From: Mucilaginibacter ginsenosidivorax
GTDB lineage: Bacteria > Bacteroidota > Bacteroidia > Sphingobacteriales > Sphingobacteriaceae
DNA: 64,000 nucleotides
Reading direction: 5' to 3'
Assembly (NCBI RefSeq): GCF_007971525.1
Contig: NZ_CP042437.1
Coordinates: 930,001 to 994,000, forward strand
Made by a program: the position numbers and the translations under genes. The notes below the pieces were generated by a model that saw nothing but the letters and a program-made list of their open reading frames with translations, searched no databases and was not told the origin of the DNA. Positions 53,427 through 61,138 of the stretch are shown here, in pieces; positions within the stretch are counted from its first letter, which is position 1; every line of letters begins with the position of its first letter.

Positions 53427-54128
53427 TTAGCCCTCCATCTCCAAAACCAGCATCACCGCGCTATTGCTTAAAGCTTCCATATCAGCTTCTTCCACACCCC
53501 ACAAAGCAAGGCCGTCGCGTTCGTGCATCAGGCGGCCTTGTAACTCAAAGGCGCCGGCAATTACAAACGCATAAAACAACGAACCTGGTGCTTTCAAGCG
53601 ATAAAGCGCGTCGGCACGGCCATCAAACCGGCCAATGTGCAGGTTAAAAGGCAGCCTGAATAAAGTAGGGATAATACTTATCAATTCATTTTGCCTGCCC
53701 TCAAAATCAAAGCTGAACGTTTGCTTAAAAAACGGAAACACTTCTGTATCAGCATCTATCTGCAGCTGCAAAAAGTTAACCCAATGGTTTGGGTAAGGGT
53801 TATTTAAAGTTAAAACATCGCCGCTGTTTGCGTAATTAATATATACCTCGCCTACATCCACTACCGTACTTTTCCCTTCGGCATCCTCAACAAGCAGGGC
53901 GCCGGTTACCGGCACCGCTACAAAATAGCAGGCATGTTGTACCTGAATGGTAATTGATTTACCGGCAGCCAAAATCTCGTCGTTAAACACCCGCAGCGGG
54001 CCAAATGCTTTACGGTGCTCATTAAAATGCCCGTCGTAATTAAAAGTACTGCACCGCCTGAAGGTATTATTTTCGGTAATTACCCGCTGATCAGCAAGGT
54101 GAATCTGCCCGGGTGAGGTCTTTTCCAT
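53427..54128 (-). CDS. Pirin-like bicupin protein (YhaK type)
   Basis: A 233-residue protein with two cupin halves. The N-terminal half has RRCSTFNYDGHFNEHRKAFGPLRVFNDE and a C-terminal half ends FYAFVIAGAFELQGRLMHERDGLALWGVEEADMEAL, the typical quercetinase/pirin C-terminal pattern. The canonical metal-binding HxH motif of the first cupin is not obvious here, so enzymatic activity is uncertain. It overlaps the upstream hypothetical gene by 38 bp. Confidence 0.75.
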   Translation of the reverse strand: MEKTSPGQIHLADQRVITENNTFRRCSTFNYDGHFNEHRKAFGPLRVFNDEILAAGKSITIQVQHACYFVAVPVTGALLVEDAEGKSTVVDVGEVYINYANSGDVLTLNNPYPNHWVNFLQLQIDADTEVFPFFKQTFSFDFEGRQNELISIIPTLFRLPFNLHIGRFDGRADALYRLKAPGSLFYAFVIAGAFELQGRLMHERDGLALWGVEEADMEALSNSAVMLVLEMEG

Positions 54129-54642
54129 GTTGTTGCAATTTTTGGAGTGAATGAATGTTTACGTATGGCGGCAGTTTAAACAGGTTGCTCAGCACTTCTT
54201 CGTCGCCGGTTGCTTCGGGCCGGTAATCGGCTATCAGCAAAAAATCGGCAATGGTATCGTGCCAAACCAGTGTGCCTGTATAAAAATTAACAGCCACCTG
54301 GTGCCGGGTTTTATCGTTGATATCAGAGTTGATGATCTCGAACTGAAATTTATTGAACTTTAAAAAACGCTTACCCACGTTATTAAGCACATCGGGCACA
54401 ATGCCGCCTAATTGCTGTAAATACCCGGTTATGGCCGGGGTAACCATACCGGCAAGCCTTTGCGCGTTTGGCACGTGTTTTAGCAGGTCGGCATAGCTGG
54501 TAAAAGCGGTACCGTGGCTATAGTTCTGGGCCTGCATTTTAAATTCCATGTACGATGCCTCAAACACCACTTTATCCCATTGTTTGGCTGAGTTTATATC
54601 GATGACCTTTCGGTAGCAAAGTGTAATTACGCGGGTATCCAT
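54091..54642 (-). CDS. Hypothetical protein coupled to the pirin-like gene
   Basis: A 183-residue soluble protein that I do not recognise. No signal peptide or membrane segment. The N-terminal half is helical (YADLLKHVPNAQRLAGMVT, ITGYLQQLGGIVPDVLNNVG) and the C-terminal half is beta-rich (FNKFQFEIINSDINDK, VAVNFYTGTLVWHDTIADFLLI). The end of the gene overlaps the pirin-like gene by 38 bp, indicating translational coupling and perhaps a joint function. Confidence 0.7.
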   Translation of the reverse strand: MDTRVITLCYRKVIDINSAKQWDKVVFEASYMEFKMQAQNYSHGTAFTSYADLLKHVPNAQRLAGMVTPAITGYLQQLGGIVPDVLNNVGKRFLKFNKFQFEIINSDINDKTRHQVAVNFYTGTLVWHDTIADFLLIADYRPEATGDEEVLSNLFKLPPYVNIHSLQKLQQHGKDLTRADSPC

Positions 54643-54654
54643 GTTATAATACGG

Positions 54655-55398
54655 TTAAGCAGGTACGCTCATGCTGATAGATAATACAAAACCGGCTGTT
54701 TTGCTGCCGGTTATGGTAGCCAGTTCAAGGGTATAACCATCGCTGAACACGCCATCGGTAGCGTTGTAGGTATAACCGCTCATACCTTTACTATAGCCTG
54801 CCACAGTAGCTAAAGCCGTACCTGTTCCTTCAGGAAAAGCTATTTGTGTAACTTTTAATGATGTGCCTGCCGAATTGTATATATGCACGTGAATGTGCGT
54901 GGCACGGCCGGTATACCAACCCGGGAAGATGGATGTAAAAGAAACCAGGCCATTAGCATCGGTAGTTTGCCTGCCACGTAAAAAATGTACCGATGTGTAA
55001 TTGGTAGATTGTGTGCCGCTGCCGCCATATTCTGAATAATTACCTTCGGCATCGCAGTGCCAGATATCAACCAGTGCGCCAGATAAGGCATTGCAGCTGT
55101 TATTGCTGTTGTTAACAGTGATATTAACAGTCATTTTATAACCGGTACGGTCGCCTGTAATATCGCTTCGTACATATGATGCTGGTGAATGGGTTGGATA
55201 AGGCCCCTCGGTTTCAGTTTCGATAACGCTGCAGGTGCCTGAGCTGGAACTTGACCCGGAAGAACTACTTGATGAAGAAGTGGTGCCTGATGTACTGCTG
55301 GTGGTAGTTGTTACTGAATCTTTTTTGCAGGCTTCAACCAATACAGATGTAGACACTGCGCCTATCATCAGGCTTTTTAAAAAATTTTTACGTTCCAT
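54655..55398 (-). CDS. Intradiol ring-cleavage dioxygenase-like lipoprotein
   Basis: A 247-residue protein with a lipoprotein-like signal (VEAC, Cys24), a Thr/Ser-rich low-complexity linker (about 30-55) and an intradiol dioxygenase domain. Visible are ETEGPYPT, DIWHCDAEGNYSEYGG, FLRGRQTTDANGLVSFTSIFPGWY and GRATHIHVHIY, containing candidate Fe(III) ligands (two Tyr, two His in the HIHVH region). In cytoplasmic relatives these enzymes open catechol or protocatechuate rings. An exported version with a flexible tether would act outside the inner membrane; the substrate is unknown. Confidence 0.88.
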   Translation of the reverse strand: MERKNFLKSLMIGAVSTSVLVEACKKDSVTTTTSSTSGTTSSSSSSSGSSSSSGTCSVIETETEGPYPTHSPASYVRSDITGDRTGYKMTVNITVNNSNNSCNALSGALVDIWHCDAEGNYSEYGGSGTQSTNYTSVHFLRGRQTTDANGLVSFTSIFPGWYTGRATHIHVHIYNSAGTSLKVTQIAFPEGTGTALATVAGYSKGMSGYTYNATDGVFSDGYTLELATITGSKTAGFVLSISMSVPA

Positions 55399-55582
55399 GA
55401 TTTTAATCTTTTTAGTTTATATTTTGTGATGCCGGTTAATGATTCAAAAGTAAAATGTATCAGGAAAGTGACACATGATGTGTCGGTAAGCGAGAGTTTT
55501 GTGTCGATGAAAAGGTAAGCCGGCTAAACAATTCGTTGTAAATAGCCTTATATTGGGGCAATACAAATCCATAAAAGCAAAA

Positions 55583-56200
55583 ATGGCAATGCGCGGGTAT
55601 TCAAGTTTCAGATTTTTAGTCATCGCGCTTCCATGGCAATTGCTTTTATGCCTGCATATTAACACCGCCGCTGCCCAGTTGCGTACCCCACGATTTGATG
55701 ATGCCATCATGATAGATTTACAGGAGCACCGTACCCCTGCCCAAACCGGTTTTTTCCTGTTTATAAGCAATCACCTGGAATATGGCAATATTGGTGTGCC
55801 TGCAGGTTTGCTGGTTGGTGGTATTATTGGCAACGATAAAGGGATGCGGCAAAATGCATTATACGTGGCCAGCAGCACAGCCATCTCTGCCGGATTAACC
55901 CAACTGATTAAGGTGCTGGTAAAACGCCCGCGACCATTTATCCAGAATATCAATATCAGCCCCGTTTACCGTCCCGGAAACTACTCTTTTCCGTCGGGGC
56001 ATAGCTCATCATCATTTGCCACCGCAACGGCTTTATCGGCCGCTTACCCCAAGTGGTATGTGATAGTCCCGGCTTATTTATGGGCAGGCTCAACCGCGTA
56101 TTCAAGGATGTACCTGGGTGTACATTATCCTACAGATGTAGCTACCGGTGCAGGATTGGGAGCTGCGAGCGCATTGCCGATGTTGTTTTTGAAAAAGTAG
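55583..56200 (+). CDS. PAP2-family phosphatase
   Basis: A 205-residue membrane or secreted acid phosphatase of the PAP2 family. The catalytic motifs are complete: KVLVKRPRP (Lys and Arg-Pro), PSGHSSSSFATATAL and SRMYLGVHYPTD. It probably removes phosphate from a lipid such as undecaprenyl or phosphatidylglycerol phosphate. The signal/anchor is at the N-terminus (LVIALPWQLLLCLH). ATG 55583 chosen over TTG 55553. It is divergent from the dioxygenase gene. Confidence 0.88.
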   Translation: MAMRGYSSFRFLVIALPWQLLLCLHINTAAAQLRTPRFDDAIMIDLQEHRTPAQTGFFLFISNHLEYGNIGVPAGLLVGGIIGNDKGMRQNALYVASSTAISAGLTQLIKVLVKRPRPFIQNINISPVYRPGNYSFPSGHSSSSFATATALSAAYPKWYVIVPAYLWAGSTAYSRMYLGVHYPTDVATGAGLGAASALPMLFLKK

Positions 56201-56461
56201 TGATTTAGGCAATTTTTTAATTTAGTCCTGCTTTATAAAAAGGTATTTAATTTACCCCTTACAAAACGGTAGCGAATCTGGCAGTTTTAAAGGTTAAGAT
56301 ACCCGATTTTTCTGGCTGTTTTTTTTATTTTTTACAAAAAACCTCAATTTTATTTTTGTGTAAATAAATGCACTATTTGTATCAATAAATAGCGTATTTG
56401 TTGCTGAAAAGTTCTAATTAATTATCTTTTTTTACTTGTTTATACATGAATAAAGAGTGGT

Positions 56462-56492
56462 TTTGAAATATAAAAGGAAGCTTGTAAATTTG
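56462..56492 (+). promoter_or_regulatory. Candidate promoter upstream of the metE leader
   Basis: TTTG (56462-56465), exactly 19 bases, then TAAATTTG (56485-56492), a perfect match to the Bacteroidota sigma factor consensus. A transcript from here would have about 210 bases before the riboswitch. A weaker -7-like TACTTTTT near 56697 is an alternative. Confidence 0.5.
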
Positions 56493-56625
56493 TACTGTAT
56501 ACCCACAAAAAACGGTTTCTATGTTGTTTTTTACCGCATTGGATTTACGGGTGCCACTTTATTCGCACGAATTAGTTTCTTTCAATTTTGACGCCAACGC
56601 CATGCGTCATAGATCAAAAAATCGC

Positions 56626-56664
56626 CTGCACATCTGAAATCTGCACATCAAAAATCTGCACATT
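56626..56664. repeat. Partial CAGAT-unit repeat
   Basis: CTGCACATCTGAAATCTGCA and following units match the right arm of the element at 44045-44205 in the same orientation. No matching left arm is present. Confidence 0.55.
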
Positions 56665-56709
56665 TTTTCCCATCTTTACAGCCAATAAAGTTCTTTACTT
56701 TTTTTCTGC

Positions 56710-56890
56710 AGAGTGGTTCCCGGTGTTTAAAGCACAGGGATTAATAAGGAACCGTGTGTAAATCACGGGCTGTCGCGCAACTGTAAGTAACAGAAAAGGT
56801 TGTTGCCTTTAACAATGTCCATTGTTCGCCCCCGCGCGAATGAGAAGGACGGCAACAATGTTACAAGCCAGGATACTTGCCCCTATGTAA
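56710..56890 (+). promoter_or_regulatory. Cobalamin riboswitch
   Basis: Cobalamin aptamer features occur in order: GGTTCCCGG, the TTAATAAGGAACCGTGTG region, AAATCACGGGCTGTCGCGCA (the conserved receptor region), CAACTGTAAG, and the B12 box CAAGCCAGGATACTTGCC (56865-56882). It precedes metE, which encodes the B12-independent methionine synthase. Cobalamin binding is expected to reduce metE expression when the B12-dependent enzyme can work. Downstream, ATGCTTTCG (56899-56907) and CGAAAGCAT (56999-57007) can pair and may belong to the expression platform. Confidence 0.93.
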
Positions 56891-57066
56891 AAGACAATGC
56901 TTTCGCGCAATGAAGCAGTAGTCGAAGAAAAAAGAATGATGTACATGGCTGTAATACGCCTGTATGTTATGCTTTTGCCTTTTATTACCATTTTACTCCG
57001 AAAGCATACCGAAAACCGTAAGGAGCATTAAGTCAAATTAATGTTTAACCAAAAACGTTTTAGCGT

Positions 57067-59373
57067 ATGCTCAAAAACAATCTCGGGTACCCTCGTGTAG
57101 GTGCCCACCGTGAACTCAAAAAAGCCAGTGAACAGTACTGGGCAGGTAAAATTACCCGCGACGATTTGTTTGCCGCCGCACGACAAATTCGCCTGCAAAA
57201 CTGGCAAACCCAGGTTGATGCCGGTATCGACCTGATCCCCTGTAACGATTTCAGCTTTTACGACCAGGTACTGGATACCTCGCTTATGCTGGGCAACATC
57301 CCCGAACGGTACACCCCGGTATTAACCCAAAACAAGGCCAATACCGAAATTGACCTGTATTTTGCAATGGCCCGCGGCTACCAAAAAGACGGCCTGGATG
57401 TTACAGCCATGGAAATGACCAAATGGTTTGATACCAACTATCACTACATTGTGCCGGAGTTTGTACAAAACCAGCAGTTTAAACTATTTAGCGAAAAGGT
57501 TTTTGACGAGTTTATACTGGCCAAACAACACACCGGCAACACACCAAAACCGGTATTAATTGGCCCGGTAACCTACCTTTTGTTAGGTAAAGAAAAACAA
57601 CCCGGTTTTGATAAGATAGACCTGATTAAAAAACTGGTGCCGGTTTATATTGAAGTATTAAAACGGCTGGCAAGTTATGGGGCTATTTGGGTGCAGCTTG
57701 ATGAGCCCTTCCTGGCGCTTGACCTTACTGACAAGGAAAAAGCGGCCTATGCCTATGCCTATATGGAGATAAACAAACAATGTCCCGGTATTAAAGTATT
57801 GCTCACTACCTACTTCGAGAGCCTGCACGAAAACACCGAGCTGGCTGTAACACTGCCGGTAAGCGCTATTCACGTTGATTTGGTACGTGCGCCCGGTCAG
57901 TTATATAAAGTACTCACTGTATTGCCCGATAGCCTGAGTTTATCGTTAGGCGTTGTTGATGGCCGCAACATCTGGAAAAACGATTATGTACGCTCGTTAA
58001 CCCACATTAAAAAGGCAATTGCTGTATTAGGTACCGATAGAGTGATGATAGCCCCAAGCTGCTCGCTGCTGCATACCCCGTTCGACCTGGACTTGGAAAC
58101 TGCCATCATCCCCGAGATAAAAAACTGGATGGCCTTTGCCAAACAGAAACTAAACGAGATAAACGAGCTGGCGCAGATCATCGGCGGTAATAATGAACTG
58201 CTGCAGGAAAACCTGCGCGCCCTCACCAGCCGCAACCTTTCAAAACTCATTCATAAGCAGGATATCAAACAACGCGTGGCGGCCATTACTGATGCCGATG
58301 CACAGCGCGAAAGCGGATTCATCACCCGCCAGAAAATTCAGCAGCAACGCTTTAAATTACCACTGTACCCTACAACTACCATAGGATCGTTCCCGCAAAC
58401 TGATGATATCCGCTCTTTAAGGGCAAGGCTAAAAAAAGGCGAACTAACCGAAAAACAATATGATGCTGAGATAGAAAAAGCCACTATTGATGCCATCCGC
58501 TGGCAGGAAGAGATAGGCCTGGATGTACTGGTACATGGTGAATTTGAACGTAACGACATGGTAGAGTACTTTGGCGAACGTTTAGACGGCTTCCTGTTCA
58601 CCAAAAATGGCTGGGTGCAAAGCTACGGCAGCCGCTGTGTTAAGCCACCGGTTATTTATGGCGATGTAAGCCGCCCGGCGGATATGACGGTACGTTGGAG
58701 CAGCTTTGCGCAGCAAAACACCGATAGGCTGATGAAGGGTATGCTAACCGGCCCTGTAACTATACTGCAATGGTCGTTTGTGCGGGATGATCAGCCACGA
58801 TCCGAAACTACCAACCAGATAGCTTTGGCCATCCGCAACGAGGTTGTAGCCCTGGAGGCAGCCGGCATAAAAGTGATCCAGATTGATGAGCCTGCTATTC
58901 GTGAGGGCTTGCCGTTGCGTAAAAAAGATTGGCAAAATTACCTGAACTGGGCGGTAAAAGCATTCCGTATTTCGGCCAGCGGCGTACGCGACGAAACGCA
59001 GATCCACACGCACATGTGCTACAGCGAGTTTAACGATATCATTGGCAACATTGCCGATATGGACGCTGATGTAATAACAATTGAAACCTCGCGCTCGCAA
59101 ATGGAATTATTGGCTGCCTTCGCCGATTTTAAATATCCAAACGAAATTGGCCCCGGTGTTTATGATATCCATTCGCCACGCGTACCCACGGTTGATGAAA
59201 TGGTAAGTCTGCTGGAAAAGGCATCTGAACTGTTGCCCGCCGGCAATTTATGGGTAAATCCCGACTGTGGATTAAAGACCCGTAAATGGCCCGAAACCCA
59301 GGTGGCGCTCATAAATATGGTGGCCGCAGCAAAACATCTTCGTCAGTTAGTTGTAGAAACAATAGTATCCTGA
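57067..59373 (+). CDS. metE: Cobalamin-independent methionine synthase
   Basis: A 768-residue MetE of usual length with the two-domain structure. The N-terminal domain starts NNLGYPRVGAHRELKKASEQ; the C-terminal catalytic domain starts around residue 435 (TTIGSFPQTDDIR). Zinc ligands are visible as His649 and Cys651 in THMCYSEFNDI and Cys734 in NPDCGLKTR. It transfers a methyl group from 5-methyltetrahydropteroyl-triglutamate to homocysteine to make methionine without B12. The upstream cobalamin riboswitch is the likely regulator. A good terminator follows. Confidence 0.97.
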   Translation: MLKNNLGYPRVGAHRELKKASEQYWAGKITRDDLFAAARQIRLQNWQTQVDAGIDLIPCNDFSFYDQVLDTSLMLGNIPERYTPVLTQNKANTEIDLYFAMARGYQKDGLDVTAMEMTKWFDTNYHYIVPEFVQNQQFKLFSEKVFDEFILAKQHTGNTPKPVLIGPVTYLLLGKEKQPGFDKIDLIKKLVPVYIEVLKRLASYGAIWVQLDEPFLALDLTDKEKAAYAYAYMEINKQCPGIKVLLTTYFESLHENTELAVTLPVSAIHVDLVRAPGQLYKVLTVLPDSLSLSLGVVDGRNIWKNDYVRSLTHIKKAIAVLGTDRVMIAPSCSLLHTPFDLDLETAIIPEIKNWMAFAKQKLNEINELAQIIGGNNELLQENLRALTSRNLSKLIHKQDIKQRVAAITDADAQRESGFITRQKIQQQRFKLPLYPTTTIGSFPQTDDIRSLRARLKKGELTEKQYDAEIEKATIDAIRWQEEIGLDVLVHGEFERNDMVEYFGERLDGFLFTKNGWVQSYGSRCVKPPVIYGDVSRPADMTVRWSSFAQQNTDRLMKGMLTGPVTILQWSFVRDDQPRSETTNQIALAIRNEVVALEAAGIKVIQIDEPAIREGLPLRKKDWQNYLNWAVKAFRISASGVRDETQIHTHMCYSEFNDIIGNIADMDADVITIETSRSQMELLAAFADFKYPNEIGPGVYDIHSPRVPTVDEMVSLLEKASELLPAGNLWVNPDCGLKTRKWPETQVALINMVAAAKHLRQLVVETIVS

Positions 59374-59378
59374 CGGGT

Positions 59379-59414
59379 AAAAACAGGCAATTTGCGTATA
59401 CTTGCCTGTTTTTT
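59379..59414 (+). terminator. Intrinsic terminator of metE
   Basis: Stem AAAAACAGGCAA / TTGCCTGTTTTT with an 11-base loop and six terminal T residues, 6 bp after the metE stop codon. Confidence 0.9.
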
Positions 59415-59431
59415 CAGATTTTTGGCATTTT

Positions 59432-60436
59432 ATGAGATTAAAAAGTAACGCGGTTATTACAGGGGTTGGGGGTTTTGTTCCGGATAATATATTAAGTAAC
59501 AGTGATTTAGAGAAGATGGTTGACACAAACAGCGATTGGATTGTATCACGTACAGGAATTAAGGAAAGAAGAATTTTAACCGACCCTACGCTTGCCACCT
59601 CGGATATGGCCGTTGCCGCTGTGAAAAATTTGTTAGAAAATACAGGTGTTTCCGCAGAAGAAATTGATTGCCTTATAATAGCAACATCAACCCCCGATCA
59701 CCTGCTTTTATCAACCGCCAGCATCGTGTGCGATAAAGTTGGTTTAAGCAATGCCTGGGCTACCGATGTAAATGCTGCCTGCAGTGGTTTTTTATATGCC
59801 TACACGCTTGGTGCAAGCCTTGTAGAAAGCAACCGGTACAAAAAAGTTATTGTAATTGGCGCCGATCAAAACAGTGCTATCATTAATTATAAAGACCGCA
59901 ATACCTGTATCCTTTTTGGCGATGGCGCCGGTGCTGTTTTACTGGAGCCAACCACAGAAGATATTGGTTTAATGGATAGCGTTTTTAAAACTGACGGCCA
60001 TGGCCGCGAATACCTGCTGGTACCTGGCGGCGGTTCAAAAATCCCGGCTACTGTTGATTCTGTTGAGGCTAACCAGCATTACATTCGCCAGGAAGGCAGG
60101 ATTGTATTTAAGGCAGCCATTAAAGGCATGACAGAAACCTGTACCGAGGTGTTAAAACGCAACGATATGACGATTGATGATGTAAACTGGCTGATACCAC
60201 ACCAGGCCAATTACCGCATCATCCATGCTGTTGGCGAAAACCTGGGTTTATCCGAAGACCGTGTTAAGGTAAATATTGACAGGTATGGTAATACCACAGC
60301 TGCAACCATACCACTTTGCCTTTGGGATTTTAAAGACGACTTTAAACACAACGATAACGTTATTTTTACCGCATTTGGCGCCGGCTTCTCATGGGGTGCA
60401 ACCTTGTTAAAATGGGGTACCTTGAGGAAAGCGTAA
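59432..60436 (+). CDS. 3-oxoacyl-ACP synthase III (FabH type)
   Basis: A 334-residue ketoacyl synthase III with the catalytic triad Cys117 in NAACSGFLY, His257 in IPHQANYRI and Asn287 in YGNTTAATIPL. It condenses an acyl-CoA primer with malonyl-ACP to begin fatty-acid synthesis. It stands alone, not beside plsX or other fab genes, so it may be a second, specialised FabH with a different primer preference. ATG 59432 is chosen; the frame is open further upstream into the metE terminator. Confidence 0.9.
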   Translation: MRLKSNAVITGVGGFVPDNILSNSDLEKMVDTNSDWIVSRTGIKERRILTDPTLATSDMAVAAVKNLLENTGVSAEEIDCLIIATSTPDHLLLSTASIVCDKVGLSNAWATDVNAACSGFLYAYTLGASLVESNRYKKVIVIGADQNSAIINYKDRNTCILFGDGAGAVLLEPTTEDIGLMDSVFKTDGHGREYLLVPGGGSKIPATVDSVEANQHYIRQEGRIVFKAAIKGMTETCTEVLKRNDMTIDDVNWLIPHQANYRIIHAVGENLGLSEDRVKVNIDRYGNTTAATIPLCLWDFKDDFKHNDNVIFTAFGAGFSWGATLLKWGTLRKA

Positions 60437-60457
60437 GCTCCGAAAATATTAAATTAC

Positions 60458-60625
60458 CGTCATTGCGAGGTACGAAGCAATCCACGACATGCTAAGTACC
60501 AAATAGTTCGGGATTGCTTCGTACCTCGCAATGACGGTAGTTTTAGGACATTGGGTTTAACTATATTTCGTTGCACTTCATAATTTTTTTTTCAGGTTTG
60601 CCTGATGTGAATACTCCCAATGACG
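60458..60625. repeat. Partial copy of the 250-bp palindromic element
   Basis: It contains the central hairpin (CGTCATTGCGAGGTACGAAG ... CGTACCTCGCAATGACGG) and the right arm (TTTAACTATATTTCGTTGCA ... CCCAATGACG) of the element at 3850-4099, but lacks the left arm. It ends 35 bp before the thioesterase start codon. Confidence 0.65.
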
Positions 60626-60660
60626 TTTTTATTTGGCATAGGCCATCAAAATACCTCTCC

Positions 60661-61047
60661 ATGACCATCGAAGAAAGAATAAAAGCATCCGAAACGCGGA
60701 TTTTCAAAACCGTGTTTCCTAATAATACCAACCATTACGATACGCTGTTTGGCGGTTCGGCTATGGCCATGATGGATGAGGTAGCATTTATAACCGCTAC
60801 CCGTTTTACACGAAAACGGATGGTTACCGTATCATCCGACAGGATTGATTTTAATAAACCTATCCCGGCGGGCACCATTATCGAACTGGTGGGCACCGTA
60901 TCGCATATTGGCAACACCAGTATGAAAGTTTTAGTGGAGATATTTATTGAAGAAATGTACTCTTTTGTGCGCGAAAAGGCCATTACCGGCACTTTTACGT
61001 TTGTGGCTATTGACGAACATAAACACCCTGTAAAGGTTGTAGATTAA
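60661..61047 (+). CDS. Hotdog-fold acyl-CoA thioesterase
   Basis: A 128-residue YciA/BFIT-type thioesterase: NHYDTLFGGSAMAMMDEVAFITATRF contains the catalytic-site Asn and Asp, followed by VTVSSDRIDFNKPIPAGTIIEL and GNTSMKVLVEIFIEEMYS. It hydrolyses acyl-CoA thioesters in the cytoplasm. ATG 60661 is chosen because the open frame upstream lies within a repeat element. Confidence 0.9.
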   Translation: MTIEERIKASETRIFKTVFPNNTNHYDTLFGGSAMAMMDEVAFITATRFTRKRMVTVSSDRIDFNKPIPAGTIIELVGTVSHIGNTSMKVLVEIFIEEMYSFVREKAITGTFTFVAIDEHKHPVKVVD

Positions 61048-61138
61048 TACGTTTATGTTAATACCGCTGATAACATTGCCTATTTAAAGCCAATTAAGTT
61101 TTATAATTTAGTTGCTTATAAATCTGCACATCGGCTTC

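Larger units (their letters stand above)
56201..56709. other. Intergenic region before the riboswitch
   Basis: No gene is visible. It contains a promoter-like pair (56462-56492), a partial copy of the CAGAT-unit arm (56626-56664) and AT-rich sequence. Confidence 0.5.

Noticed and set aside
53399-53647. 82-residue plus-strand open frame opposite the pirin-like gene
   Set aside because: Antisense to a coding gene with family motifs; no similarity or start signal.
56809-56991. 60-residue open frame on the minus strand in the metE leader
   Set aside because: It overlaps the cobalamin aptamer, whose conserved bases explain the sequence.
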